A stretch of DNA of 64,000 bases, taken from contig LR778114.1 in NCBI GenBank assembly GCA_902809825.1, positions 1,922,001 to 1,986,000 on the forward strand, read 5' to 3'. A program made the translations under genes and the position numbers. This DNA comes from Candidatus Hydrogenisulfobacillus filiaventi. GTDB lineage: Bacteria; Bacillota; Sulfobacillia; Sulfobacillales; R501. Of this stretch, positions 47,167-56,402 are shown piece after piece. Every line of letters begins with the position of its first letter. Positions within the stretch are counted from its first letter, which is position 1. The notes below the pieces were generated by a model. It had not been told where the DNA came from. It was given only the letters and a program-made list of their open reading frames with translations, and made no database searches.

Positions 47167-47182
47167 CCATCGCGAGCGATGG
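47167..47182. promoter_or_regulatory. 16-bp inverted repeat between kinase and Hsp20 genes
   Basis: CCATCGC-GA-GCGATGG, exact arms of seven bases, in the 282-base divergent region 47111-47392. It lies 57 bases before the kinase start and may be an operator. The rest of this region shows a possible minus-strand TAGAAT near 47211 but no firm promoter and no CIRCE element for the hsp20 gene. Confidence 0.4.
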
Positions 47183-47392
47183 AACGTTATTTGGTTGTTT
47201 CGCATTCTAGCCCTAAAAACGCGGTGGAACCAAATCCTCTTTCCGCGGCCGCGCCCCGGCCCTCCGGCCTTTTCCGGCGCCGGGGAGGACTTCGCTGTCC
47301 GCCCGGCGACCCCTTTTTTCCCGTCCCAACAGCCGGCCCCCGGCGCACATAAGGCTGCCCCCGGCCGCCATACTAGGGCGGGAGGTGCAGCC

Positions 47393-47806
47393 ATGAGTCT
47401 CATCCGTTGGGATCCCGAGGACTTCCTGCGCTGGCGAGACTTCCGCGAGGACATGAACCGCATGTGGACCTGGCTGGCCCAGGCGGGGGAAAACCGGCCC
47501 CGCACGCGCCTGCATCAGCTGGATGACGCCTACCTGGTAGAGTTCGAGATCCCCGGCATCGACCCCCAGACGGTGGACCTGGAGGTGGACATCGACGGGG
47601 CCACCCTCAAGGGAGCCTTCCCGCCCCCTCCCGGCCGGCCGGAGGATGAGGCGGAGGCCTTCGAATCCACCGTTGGTTTTCCGGGCGAGGTGGACCCCGA
47701 CCGGGCGGAGGCCACCTACCGCCACGGACTGCTGTCGGTTCGGGTCCCCAAGGCCCGCGGCCACCGGCGCCGCTTGGCCATCGCCGAGGCCAAACCCCAG
47801 GCCTAA
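47393..47806 (+). CDS. Small heat-shock protein, Hsp20 family
   Basis: A 137-residue alpha-crystallin-domain chaperone that holds unfolding proteins. The N-terminal WDPEDFLRWRDFREDMNRMW is typical of bacterial Hsp20, followed by YLVEFEIPGIDPQTVDLEVDIDG and the strand GLLSVRVPKA. The usual C-terminal I-x-I is replaced by LAIAEAKP, a weak match. ATG at 47393 follows GGGCGGGAGGTGCAGCC. Confidence 0.9.
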   Translation: MSLIRWDPEDFLRWRDFREDMNRMWTWLAQAGENRPRTRLHQLDDAYLVEFEIPGIDPQTVDLEVDIDGATLKGAFPPPPGRPEDEAEAFESTVGFPGEVDPDRAEATYRHGLLSVRVPKARGHRRRLAIAEAKPQA

Positions 47807-47831
47807 GGACCCCGGGACCCCCCGGGGTCCT
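47806..47831. terminator. Hairpin between converging genes
   Basis: AGGACCCCGG at 47806-47815 pairs exactly with CCGGGGTCCT at 47822-47831. It lies between the hsp20 stop and the end of the small membrane protein gene. No T tract on either side, so it is only a probable bidirectional terminator. Confidence 0.5.
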
Positions 47832-47834
47832 GCC

Positions 47835-48119
47835 TTAGCGGGGCGGACGCGGAGGATGACGCGGGTGGGAGGGCGGCGGCCTGCGGCCGGAGAAGAGACC
47901 CGCGAACAACCCCAGCCCGAAGCCGGCGCTCAACGGCAGCCAGGGGCTGACCGGCACCCCGGCCCACAGGATGCTGGCGGTTTCGGCAATGACGGCCCCG
48001 GCCACCGTCCAGATCAGGGTTACCCCCGGGGCCACCCCCAGGGGGCGGCGCGCCCGCACCAGCAGGACCCCGATAACGGCCGAACTGGCCGCCATCACCA
48101 CCGCCAGGACGGCCCTCAC
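47835..48119 (-). CDS. Small membrane protein coupled to leuS
   Basis: A 94-residue hydrophobic protein with two or three membrane helices (about residues 2-22, 30-52 and 60-78) and a Pro/Arg-rich tail. GTG at 48119 overlaps the leuS stop (GTGA), so it is translated with leuS. No family recognised; its job is unknown. Confidence 0.65.
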   Translation of the reverse strand: MRAVLAVVMAASSAVIGVLLVRARRPLGVAPGVTLIWTVAGAVIAETASILWAGVPVSPWLPLSAGFGLGLFAGLFSGRRPPPSHPRHPPRPPR

Positions 48120-50629
48120 GCCACCACCACATTGACCAAGCGACCGGGGATGGCCACCACCTTCACGATGCGGCGGCCGTTCAGGTAGGGGGCCAGCCGC
48201 TGGTCCTGCACCGCCAGCTGCTCCAGCTGTTCGGGACCGGCCTCGCGCGCCACCCGCAGCTTGGCCCGGACCCGGCCGTTGACCTGCAGGGCGATCTCCA
48301 CCTCCTGCTCCACCAGCAGGGCCGGGTCATACCCGGGCCAGGGCTGACGATGGACGCTGTCGGCATGCCCGAGACGATGCCATAGCTCCTCCGCCAGATG
48401 GGGAGCGAAGGGGGCCAACAACTGCACCACGGTCTCCAGGTGCTCCCGGCGCGCCCCGACACCCAGCCCTTCCCACAGCTGATAGAGGCTGTTGGTCCAC
48501 TCCATGAGGGCGGAGATGGCGGTGTTAAATGTCCGCCGTTCGATGTCCTCCCCCACCTTGCGCACGGTGCGCGCCCGCCGCCGGGCCGCCTCCGCTTCCG
48601 CCCCGGCGTCCGGGGCGGCCGGCAGCGCCTGGTCCAGGCGCACCGCCAGGCGGTAGACCCGCTGCAGGAAGCGATAGGCCCCCTCTACCCCCTGGTCCGA
48701 CCATTCAAAATCCTTCTCAGGCGGGGCCGCGAACAGCATGAAGACCCGGGTGGCGTCGGCCCCCCAATGGGCGATGATCTCCTCCGGACTTAGGGTATTG
48801 CCCTTGGACTTAGACATCTTTTTGCCCTGGTAGATGACCATGCCCTGGGCCAGCAGGCTGGAGAAGGGCTCGTCCACCGGGACCAAGCCCGCATCATAGA
48901 GTACCTTGGTGAAGAAGCGCGAGTAGAGCAGGTGGAGCACGGCATGCTCCTTGCCCCCCACGTACTCGTCCACCGGCATCCAGTAGGCGACCCGGGCGGG
49001 ATCAAAGGGGCGGGTGGTGTCCTCCGGTGAGGCGTAGCGGAGGTAGTACCAGCTGGAGTCCACAAAGGTGTCCATGGTGTCGGTCTCCCGCCGGGCCGGA
49101 CCGCCGCAGGCGGGGCAGGTGGTCTCCACCCAGTCCTGCGCCCCTGCCAGCGGCGAGCGGCCGGTACCGGTGAAGACCACGTTCTCCGGCAGCAGGACAG
49201 GCAGCTGGTCGCGGGGCACCGGCACCACCCCGCAGCGGTCGCAGTGCACCACCGGGATGGGCGCCCCCCAATAGCGCTGGCGGGAGATGAGCCAGTCGCG
49301 CATACGGTAGGTGATGCGGGGGCCGCCCCGATCCCGGCGGGCCAGCTCGGCGGTGATGGCGGTCTTGCCCTCCTCGCTGGTCAGGCCGCTGAAAGGACCC
49401 GACCGCACCAGCCGGCCGGGGCCGGTCCAGGCCGCGTCCGCGGGCGCCTCACCGGTCTCCGGCTCCACCACCGTCACCACCGGCAGCCCGTACTTGCGGG
49501 CGAAGAGGTAGTCGCGCTGGTCGTGGGCCGGCACCCCCATCACCGCTCCCGTACCATAGTCCACCAGGACGTAGTTGGCCACCCAGACCGGCACCGGCTC
49601 TCCGGTCAGGGGATGCAGGGCATAGGCGCCGGTGAAAAGGCCGCGCTTTTCGGTGGTTTCGGCGGTGCGTTCAATCTCGCTGTGCCGCCGCTCCTCGGCC
49701 ACAAAGGCCCGCACCGCCTCCGCCTGCGGCAGCCCCTCGATGAGGGCCTCCACCAAGGGATGCTCTGGGGCCAGCACCACGTAGGTCGCGCCATACAGGG
49801 TGTCGGGGCGAGTGGAGAAGACGGTGATATCCGCATACCCGGCCTTAGGCTCCGGCAGCGGAAACCGGATCACCGCCCCCTCGCTGCGGCCGATCCAGTT
49901 GCGCTGCTGGACCTTGATCTCCTCCGGCCAGTGCAGGCGGTCCAGGTCGTCCAGCAGGCGCTGGGCGTAATCGGTAATGCGGAAGTACCATTGGGTAAGG
50001 TCCCGCTTCTCCACCAGGCTATCGCAGCGCCAGCACCGGCCCTCCTCCACCTGCTCGTTGGCCAGCACCGTCTCACAGCTGGGGCACCAGTTGACAGGAC
50101 CCGCCTTGCGGTAGGCCAGCCCGCGTTCATACAAAAGGAGGAAAAGTTCCTGGGTGAAGCGGTAGTAATCGGGATTGCAGGTGCGCACCTCCCGTTGCCA
50201 GTCGAATGAAAGGCCCATGCCCTGCATCTGCCGCTTCATATACTCGATATTGGTCTCGGTCCAGTGCTGGGGGTCCACCCCGCTTTTGATGGCGGCATTC
50301 TCGGCCGGCAGCCCGAAGGCGTCCCACCCCATCGGGTGCAGCACATGGTCCCCGCGCATGCGCCGGTAGCGGGCGATGACGTCCCCCAGCGTGTACACGC
50401 GCACATGGCCCATGTGCAGGTGGCCGGAGGGATAGGGGAACTGCTCCAGACAGTAGTACTTCCGCGCCCGGTCCTGCCCCGGTTCCGGATCGGGGGTCCG
50501 GTAGAGGTCCTGTGCTGACCAGACCTGCTGCCAGCGGGCCTCCACCCGTTTGACGTTGTAGCGGTCCCGGTTCTCGCGTTCGACCGCGTCCGTAACCGCC
50601 GCCTGAACCTCACCCTCGCGCTCTGCCAT
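48116..50629 (-). CDS. leuS: Leucyl-tRNA synthetase
   Basis: Charges tRNA-Leu with leucine. A class I enzyme of 837 residues with HIGH-type motif PYPSGHLHMGHVR, the CP1 editing domain (TGAVMGVPAHDQRD), the zinc-type CDRCGVVPV region, and the KMSKS motif in YQGKKMSKSKGN. ATG at 50629 follows GGAGGCAGGT; longer in-frame extensions lack a site. No T-box leader was seen in 50630-50800. Confidence 0.95.
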   Translation of the reverse strand: MAEREGEVQAAVTDAVERENRDRYNVKRVEARWQQVWSAQDLYRTPDPEPGQDRARKYYCLEQFPYPSGHLHMGHVRVYTLGDVIARYRRMRGDHVLHPMGWDAFGLPAENAAIKSGVDPQHWTETNIEYMKRQMQGMGLSFDWQREVRTCNPDYYRFTQELFLLLYERGLAYRKAGPVNWCPSCETVLANEQVEEGRCWRCDSLVEKRDLTQWYFRITDYAQRLLDDLDRLHWPEEIKVQQRNWIGRSEGAVIRFPLPEPKAGYADITVFSTRPDTLYGATYVVLAPEHPLVEALIEGLPQAEAVRAFVAEERRHSEIERTAETTEKRGLFTGAYALHPLTGEPVPVWVANYVLVDYGTGAVMGVPAHDQRDYLFARKYGLPVVTVVEPETGEAPADAAWTGPGRLVRSGPFSGLTSEEGKTAITAELARRDRGGPRITYRMRDWLISRQRYWGAPIPVVHCDRCGVVPVPRDQLPVLLPENVVFTGTGRSPLAGAQDWVETTCPACGGPARRETDTMDTFVDSSWYYLRYASPEDTTRPFDPARVAYWMPVDEYVGGKEHAVLHLLYSRFFTKVLYDAGLVPVDEPFSSLLAQGMVIYQGKKMSKSKGNTLSPEEIIAHWGADATRVFMLFAAPPEKDFEWSDQGVEGAYRFLQRVYRLAVRLDQALPAAPDAGAEAEAARRRARTVRKVGEDIERRTFNTAISALMEWTNSLYQLWEGLGVGARREHLETVVQLLAPFAPHLAEELWHRLGHADSVHRQPWPGYDPALLVEQEVEIALQVNGRVRAKLRVAREAGPEQLEQLAVQDQRLAPYLNGRRIVKVVAIPGRLVNVVVA

Positions 50630-50800
50630 ACCTGCCTCCAGTTCGCGCGCGCCCGCCTGCGCACGCCGCATTTCCCCATCCGGACCGGGGCCTGGCCCGG
50701 GCGCGAACGGACCGGGCACACAAAACCCCATCATCCGTTTTCCAGCATATCTGGCCCTTATCTTACCGGCTTTGCCGCCGGGGCGCAAACCACCGCCGGC

Positions 50801-53098
50801 TCAGCGGGAGGGCGTCCAGACTTGGCTCAGCGCCGCCCGCCAGCCGGCGCTCTCCAGCCCAAGCGCCCACAGGCTGACACCCCCCAGCCCCTGCCGGGCC
50901 GCCATCTCCAGCAGGGTCAGCCCCGCCCGGCTGTCCGCATCCCAGACCACCTGCTGCCGAAGGCCGAGGGCGGCCGCCACCGCCGCCAGGGCGCGGGCGG
51001 TGCCGGGCCCGTAGACCCCTGAATCCTGTGCATGCGGATCGAAGACGGCCTGAAACGCCGCCACCGCCCTGCGGGTGGCCGGGCCGTAGCCACCGTCGGT
51101 GGCCAGCAGGGCAGGCGGGGCCTGATCCTGGGCCAGCGCCGTCCACAACGCCACCGTGTTGAGCAGGGCCTGCAGCTCCTGAACGGCGGGCCGGAAGCTG
51201 ATCCCAGGCGCGAGCGGCCCGGGCACCGCCGCCGGGACGCCGGCGGTGAAGGTGGTCTCCGCCTGTGCCGGATCCCAGAGCGTCGCCGACTGGGGCAGGG
51301 TATGGGCGGCCAGCACGGCCGCCCCCAGCGCCTCGCCCCCCCCGAAACCCTGGAGGGTGTAGGTCCAGGCCTCCCCGTAAGCGGCGGTGCCCAGCAGCAG
51401 CCGTCCGGGGGGCACGCCTGCCTGCAACGCCGCCGCCACCGCCTGCGCGGCCCAGGGCGCCCCTTCCACGGGACCCGGATCGGGCGCTTGGGCCGTAGGG
51501 CCGTTCAAGGTGTACTCCGGATAGGGCAGCAGGTCCAGGTAATCGGCGGAGGCGGCCAGGATGGCGTCGGCGTAAGCGCTGGCGGGATAGGGTTGGGGAC
51601 CCGCCGTCACCACCAGCCGCCGGTCCTGCGCGTGCAGGGCCTGGGCCAGGGCTGCAACCAGCGCGTCCAGGCTGTCCCGGTCAGCGGGCGGCAAGTCCTC
51701 CAGGTCCAGCACCAGGCCGTCCGCCCCGGCTGCTGCCACCGCCCCCGTCACCGCCTGCACCAAACCGGAAATGGCCGCCGGGTCCCGGGCCAGCGGGGCA
51801 ACCAGGCCGGATCCGGCGGTATACTGCAGCACCGGCCATACCTGCACCCCGCGGGCATGGACGGCCGCCGTCACCGCCGCCTGAACGGCCGCCGGCACCG
51901 CCGGCTTCACCACCGGATCCCCGGGGGTGCCTGCCAGGCGGAACCAGAGCGGGGCGGCCGCCGTCACCCCGGCGCGGATCAGGAGCGGGTCCTGCAGGGC
52001 GGTTCCGTCCAGGTTCCGGAACCGCCCGTAGGCCACCACCACTCCCGGCAACGGTGGCGGCAGAGTGAGAGCGCCGGCCAGGGCCTGGATCACCGCCGGC
52101 GGGATGGAGGCGGGGCCGCCGATGACCGCCACCGCCCTGACCTCCCCGGCGGCATCGCGCAGGAAGGCGGCGGTGGAAGCCGGGAGGCTGCCCCCGTTGA
52201 CCAGCACCAGGGCCGTCCCCGTGGCGGCGGCCCAGGGCCCGGCGCTCAGCGCATCCACCAGGTGGGCATCCTGCCCGTTCGCCACCACCAGCCGGCGGTA
52301 GACCCCGCTCCGGGGCGGAAAGACACGGTCCACCGCCAGGGCCGTCCGGAAGCGGTCGGACCCGGCGACCGGCAGCACCGGCCGGCCCAGCCCAGTGAAG
52401 GGATAGGACCCGGCTGCGCCCACAGCATAGACGGCCGCGGCCGGCGAAACCCACCTCTGCTCCCCGGCCGGCATCCCTGCCCATCCCGCCGCCGGGGCCA
52501 GCAGGATGGGGAGGCCCCGCCGCGCCGCCGCCGGATCAGCTGCCAGGGCATCCACCAGGTGGCCCGGCTCCCCCGAGGCCACCATCACTGCCCCGAACTG
52601 TTGCACCCCTTCCGCCGCCGCCAGCGCCCCTGCCACCGCCGCAGCGGTGGTGAACCGGGTGGCGCCCGCCAGTTCCTGGCGGACCGTGACGCCCGGCGGC
52701 AGTTGCGCCTGAAGGGCGGGATTGGCGGCCGCGCCCACCAGGATGACCTGCCGGATGCCGAGGGCCGTCAGAGCGGAGGCAGTGACGGACCCCAGGCGGT
52801 GCGGGCTGTCCGTCAGCAGAATGGGGGCGCCCAGCACCCGCGCCAGCGGGGCGGCCGTGAGGGCATCCACCAGGTTGGCGTCCTGCCCGGAAACCAGCAC
52901 CGCCAGGCGGGAGGGCGGCCCCTCCGGATACGCCAGCCGGGCCACCGCCAGCGCCGTGGCCTGCCGGGTGCTGCCCGCCACCCGGGTCACCGTGGCCGCC
53001 GGCGGCTGGGCCCGGGCAGGGACGGTGGTCCCGGCCGTCACCACGGCCAGAATCCCGCCCAGCATCCCGGCCCGCCCTATCGCCCACCCGCTCCGCAT
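50801..53098 (-). CDS. Secreted protein: three cell-wall-binding repeats, GH18 barrel, nested peptidoglycan-binding domain
   Basis: A 765-residue exported protein. The signal peptide spans about residues 1-30 (cut near ARAQ). Three cell-wall-binding type 2 repeats lie at roughly 37-135, 143-235 and 245-340; each has an R-F/R-Q-A-T-A start and an A-N/H-L-V-D-A-L segment. Residues 352-760 form a GH18 barrel with the catalytic DGLVLDLE at 460-467 (Glu467). Its last strand unit (VVWDADSRAGLTLLEMAARQGLGGVSLWALG, 717-747) is separated from the rest by a peptidoglycan-binding domain at about 637-712 (VQELQALLN, TDGGYGPATRRAVAAFQ, VYGPGTARAL). Barrel-end features resemble SleL/YaaH cortex-lytic enzymes. 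ATG at 53098 has a weak site. Confidence 0.85.
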   Translation of the reverse strand: MRSGWAIGRAGMLGGILAVVTAGTTVPARAQPPAATVTRVAGSTRQATALAVARLAYPEGPPSRLAVLVSGQDANLVDALTAAPLARVLGAPILLTDSPHRLGSVTASALTALGIRQVILVGAAANPALQAQLPPGVTVRQELAGATRFTTAAAVAGALAAAEGVQQFGAVMVASGEPGHLVDALAADPAAARRGLPILLAPAAGWAGMPAGEQRWVSPAAAVYAVGAAGSYPFTGLGRPVLPVAGSDRFRTALAVDRVFPPRSGVYRRLVVANGQDAHLVDALSAGPWAAATGTALVLVNGGSLPASTAAFLRDAAGEVRAVAVIGGPASIPPAVIQALAGALTLPPPLPGVVVAYGRFRNLDGTALQDPLLIRAGVTAAAPLWFRLAGTPGDPVVKPAVPAAVQAAVTAAVHARGVQVWPVLQYTAGSGLVAPLARDPAAISGLVQAVTGAVAAAGADGLVLDLEDLPPADRDSLDALVAALAQALHAQDRRLVVTAGPQPYPASAYADAILAASADYLDLLPYPEYTLNGPTAQAPDPGPVEGAPWAAQAVAAALQAGVPPGRLLLGTAAYGEAWTYTLQGFGGGEALGAAVLAAHTLPQSATLWDPAQAETTFTAGVPAAVPGPLAPGISFRPAVQELQALLNTVALWTALAQDQAPPALLATDGGYGPATRRAVAAFQAVFDPHAQDSGVYGPGTARALAAVAAALGLRQQVVWDADSRAGLTLLEMAARQGLGGVSLWALGLESAGWRAALSQVWTPSR

Positions 53099-53188
53099 CG
53101 GCCCGCCCCCATTTCCGGGAATTTCCTTGCCTGGGCCCACCTTACCACGTCCGAGGCGGCCGGGATCCGGTCAACCGGCAACGGGCCG

Positions 53189-53353
53189 CTACTCCTCCCC
53201 GGCGGGCCGCCCTTCGCAGGTGGGCCCGATCCCGCAGTAGACACAGTCCTCCCACCCGCTCCCCGGCACCCAGAGCGGGGCCCCACAGCGGGGGCAGACG
53301 AGGGCCGGATCCCCTTCCCGCCCTTCCCGGGACGGCCGTTCCCTTTGTCCCAT
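53189..53353 (-). CDS. Small zinc-ribbon protein
   Basis: A 54-residue protein with CPRC near residue 20 and CVYC near residue 37, followed by another Cys; probably binds one zinc ion. ATG at 53353 follows TTAGGGAGGGATCGACC. It begins 13 bases after the ClC stop and is likely co-transcribed. Function unknown. Confidence 0.6.
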   Translation of the reverse strand: MGQRERPSREGREGDPALVCPRCGAPLWVPGSGWEDCVYCGIGPTCEGRPAGEE

Positions 53354-53366
53354 GGTCGATCCCTCC

Positions 53367-55340
53367 CTAAGCGGATCCTTCCAGCAGCTGCCGCACCAGG
53401 GCCGAACGGGCGGAAGGGGCCACATACACCAACACACGGTCCCCCGCCTGCAGACGCGTCTGGCCGTGGGGTACCAGGTTGGGCCCCTGGCCGCGGGGCC
53501 GGACAGACAGGACAATGGCATCGGCCGGGAGTCCGGCCTCCGCCAGGGTGCGACCGGCCACCGGCGAGCGTTCGCCGACCACCACCTCGACGAAGGCGCC
53601 GGGATCGTCGGTCGCCGCTGCCTGCAGGGAGCGGACGCGGGCGGCGGTGTCGATGGTGGTGAGGGCGCTGCTGTAATAGGCGTTCAGGGCTCCGGCCATG
53701 GTGACCATGCCCGCCGTGCGCCCGTCCCGTCCCGCTACCGGCAGGGCCTCCGCCCGGTAGAAGGTCAACCGTCGCAGCGCCGTATCCAGGCTGGCATCCA
53801 GGCCCACCGGCGGCGGCACCGGCGCAGCCACCTCCCCCACCTGCCGCCCGGGCTCCCGGCCGATGACGCCGGCCAGGTCGGCCAGCCGGACCAGGCCAAT
53901 GAAATTGCCGTGACCATCCACCACCGGCAGGGCCTCCCGCTCCTCATGCAGCAGGCGGGTGTAGGCCACCGACACCGGGTCCGTGTCCCGGACCGCTTCC
54001 CGCACCGGCTCCATGGCTGCCGTTACCGGCACCGCATCCACCGGCCGCACGTCGTTGCCGCGCAGGATCTTGATCCCCCGTCGGCTGAGCTTCACGGTGT
54101 ACATCGAATCACGGGTGAGCATGGCATAGAGGAAGTAGCTGACGGCAGCAGCGGCGATGACCGCCGACGTCAGATGGTAGTCACCTGTGACCTCCAGCAG
54201 GATGGTGACCGCCACGAACGGCGCCTGGGCGGACGCCGCAAATAGGGCCGCCATGCCGGCCACGGCGTAGATGGGCGGATGCGGGGCCAGGGAGGGGGAG
54301 ATGGCATGCAGGACGGCTCCGTAGGTGCCCCCCAACATGCCGCCCAAAAAGAGGGAGGGCGCGAAGACGCCGCCGGAACCCCCCGCCCCGATGGTAATCA
54401 GGGTGGCGACGTATTTCGCCAACAGGAGGGCCAGCAGGGTGACCAGCACCAGGTGGCCGTCCAGCGCCTGGTGCATGGTGGGATACCCGACGCCCAGCAC
54501 CTGGGGATAGGCCAGGCCCAGCAGCCCTACCGCCGCCCCGCCGGCCAGTGCCTTGACCCAGAACGGCCAGGGCAGGCGGTCGAACCAGGTTTCACTGCCG
54601 TCCAGGCCCCGGGTGTAGGCGTAGCCGGCCAGCGCGGTCAGCACGCCCAACCCCATCATGAACAGGGGCGCGAAATGATTGATGATGTGATAGGGCGGCG
54701 TGGCCAGCACCGCCCCGCCCCCCATAATGGCGGTAAAGACGGTATCCCCCGCCACCGAAGCTAAAAAGACCGGCACCATGGCCCCCAGGGCGTAGGTGCC
54801 GAGGATGACCTCCAGGCCAAAAAATCCCCCCGCAAGGGGGGCGTTGAAGGTGGCGCCGATCCCGGCCGCGGCACCGCACGCCAGCAGTAGAATAGTATCG
54901 CGGTCGCTGAACTGGAACAGCTGGCCCACCGTGGAACCGAAGGCGGCCCCGATGAGGGCAATAGGCCCCTCCCGCCCCACGGATCCCCCGCTGCCGATGG
55001 TGACCGCGGGGGCGATAATGCCCAGGATCCCCACCCGGGGCCGGATACGGCCTCCCCGCAAGGCCAAGGCCTCCAGGATCTGAGGCACGCCGTGCCCCTT
55101 GACCTCCCGGGCCAGGTAATGACTGATGAGGCTGACCACCAGCAGCCCGGCGGCCGGCTCCAAGGGCCGTTCCCACCAGCGGCCGCCCGCCGCCTGCCAG
55201 CCGGCCCCGAACACCAGTCCCGCCCACCGGATCATCAACCGGAACAGCACCGCCCCCAACCCGCCCACCACCCCGGTGGCGAGCGCCCAAAGCAGCAGGA
55301 GGGGCGGGAACACGCCGCTCGCGGTAGCACTCCGATCCAT
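53367..55340 (-). CDS. ClC chloride channel/antiporter with CBS and TrkA-C domains
   Basis: A 657-residue protein. The ClC membrane domain (about residues 10-430) has the ion-path motifs GSGGSVGREGP at 116-126, with gating Glu124, and GGVFAPSLFLGG. It is followed by a CBS pair (about 455-575: MEPVREAVRDTDPVSVAYTRLL, EALPVVDGHGNFIGLVRLADL) and a C-terminal TrkA-C/RCK domain (GRTLAEAGLPADAIVLSV, LQAGDRVLVYV). The added domains suggest nucleotide or ligand gating. In an acid habitat ClC antiporters can help pH tolerance. ATG at 55340 follows GGAGGCGGAC. Confidence 0.92.
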   Translation of the reverse strand: MDRSATASGVFPPLLLLWALATGVVGGLGAVLFRLMIRWAGLVFGAGWQAAGGRWWERPLEPAAGLLVVSLISHYLAREVKGHGVPQILEALALRGGRIRPRVGILGIIAPAVTIGSGGSVGREGPIALIGAAFGSTVGQLFQFSDRDTILLLACGAAAGIGATFNAPLAGGFFGLEVILGTYALGAMVPVFLASVAGDTVFTAIMGGGAVLATPPYHIINHFAPLFMMGLGVLTALAGYAYTRGLDGSETWFDRLPWPFWVKALAGGAAVGLLGLAYPQVLGVGYPTMHQALDGHLVLVTLLALLLAKYVATLITIGAGGSGGVFAPSLFLGGMLGGTYGAVLHAISPSLAPHPPIYAVAGMAALFAASAQAPFVAVTILLEVTGDYHLTSAVIAAAAVSYFLYAMLTRDSMYTVKLSRRGIKILRGNDVRPVDAVPVTAAMEPVREAVRDTDPVSVAYTRLLHEEREALPVVDGHGNFIGLVRLADLAGVIGREPGRQVGEVAAPVPPPVGLDASLDTALRRLTFYRAEALPVAGRDGRTAGMVTMAGALNAYYSSALTTIDTAARVRSLQAAATDDPGAFVEVVVGERSPVAGRTLAEAGLPADAIVLSVRPRGQGPNLVPHGQTRLQAGDRVLVYVAPSARSALVRQLLEGSA

Positions 55341-55389
55341 GTCCGCCTCCAAGACCGTCGTCATTGGCAACCAGGGCGCGGCAGCCCGG

Positions 55390-56109
55390 TTACGGACCCC
55401 CGTAGCCCAGGTTGAGGCCGCCGTCCACCCGCAGCACCTGGCCGGTGATGTAGGACGCCTCGTCCCCCAGCAGGAAGTCGATGGCGGCCGCCACCTCCGC
55501 CGGCCGCCCCAACCGGCCCAGAGCCACGTCCGCCGCCACCGCCGCCGCCACCGGGCCCTCCGGCCCCAGGCCGGTCTCCAGCGCCCCCGGCGCCACGGCA
55601 TTCACGCGGATGCCATGTGGACCCCATTCCTGGGCCAGGTGCGGGACCAGCCCCTCCAGGCCGGCCTTGCTGGCGCCGTAAGCCGCCGCCGGGCCCGGAC
55701 GGGCCGACAGGCGCGCGTCCACACTGGACACAAACACGATCGCCGCCCCGGGTCCCATGCGGGGGGCCAGAGCCTGGGCCAGGAAAAAGGCGGCGGACAG
55801 GTTGACGGCCAGGGTCCGCCGCCACTCATCGCCGGTGGTGGCCAGCGCCCGGTCGGCGTAGAGGGTCCCGGCCAGGTGTACAAACCCCCGCACCGGCCCT
55901 TCCGCCGCCAGCGCCCGGCCCAGGTCACGCACCGTCTCCGCCTCCCGGGCCAGGTCGGCCTGCAGCCAGCGCACCGCCGCCGGCAGGTGCGGCGGACGGC
56001 GGCGGCTCAAGGCCACCACCGTCCAGCCCCGCTCCTCCCACCGCCGGTAAAGCTCGGCCGCGATGGCGGACCCGGCCCCGGTCAGCACCACCAGGGGACG
56101 GGTCATCAT
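55390..56109 (-). CDS. Short-chain dehydrogenase/reductase
   Basis: A 239-residue Rossmann-fold oxidoreductase. Cofactor motif TGAGSAIAAEL near residue 10, HLAGT in place of NNAG, catalytic Ser in FVSSVDA, Y-x3-K in YGASKAGLEGL, and a typical C-terminal SYITGQVLRVDGG. The basic run SRRRPP after the second strand suggests NADP preference. Two adjacent ATGs (56109, 56106) follow GAAGGAATG. Substrate unknown; a 3-oxoacyl reductase-like role is possible. Confidence 0.88.
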   Translation of the reverse strand: MMTRPLVVLTGAGSAIAAELYRRWEERGWTVVALSRRRPPHLPAAVRWLQADLAREAETVRDLGRALAAEGPVRGFVHLAGTLYADRALATTGDEWRRTLAVNLSAAFFLAQALAPRMGPGAAIVFVSSVDARLSARPGPAAAYGASKAGLEGLVPHLAQEWGPHGIRVNAVAPGALETGLGPEGPVAAAVAADVALGRLGRPAEVAAAIDFLLGDEASYITGQVLRVDGGLNLGYGGP

Positions 56110-56146
56110 GCATGCTTCATTCCTTCGTCTGCCTCATTTGATCTTC

Positions 56147-56155
56147 ACTATAGCA
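56147..56155 (-). promoter_or_regulatory. Extended -10 promoter of the SDR gene
   Basis: On the minus strand TGC-TATAGT (56155-56147), an extended -10. No -35 hexamer was found. It lies about 38 bases before the SDR start, in an AT-richer island. Confidence 0.5.
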
Positions 56156-56274
56156 CAGTCGCCCTTCCCGCCCGGCAGGCAGGGCCGCCGGCCCGGCGCA
56201 CGGCCGCCGCCGGAAGGACCATCCCGTCTGGCCCAAATGGCGCAGCCATTGCCATACAAACGGAAAGTATCTTC

Positions 56275-56303
56275 TTGACAATACGGGCTGGCGGTCCCAT
56301 AAC
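56275..56303 (+). promoter_or_regulatory. Strong promoter of the oxidase-assembly operon
   Basis: A perfect TTGACA at 56275-56280, a 17-base spacer and CATAAC at 56298-56303. The leader to the first start is about 93 bases. The surrounding 293-base gap (56110-56402) otherwise shows only GC-rich short repeats. Confidence 0.82.
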
Positions 56304-56402
56304 GTAGATGATACCTGGGTGCTAGACGTGCCGCACCCGGGCGGGCCCCGAGCCCACGGTGCCGGGGCCCGTGATACCGGTACGGAAAGAGGGAATGGCC
56401 CC

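Noticed and set aside
50630-50800. T-box leader before leuS
   Set aside because: No specifier-loop or antiterminator T-box sequence (AGGGTGGAACC-like) is visible in this stretch.
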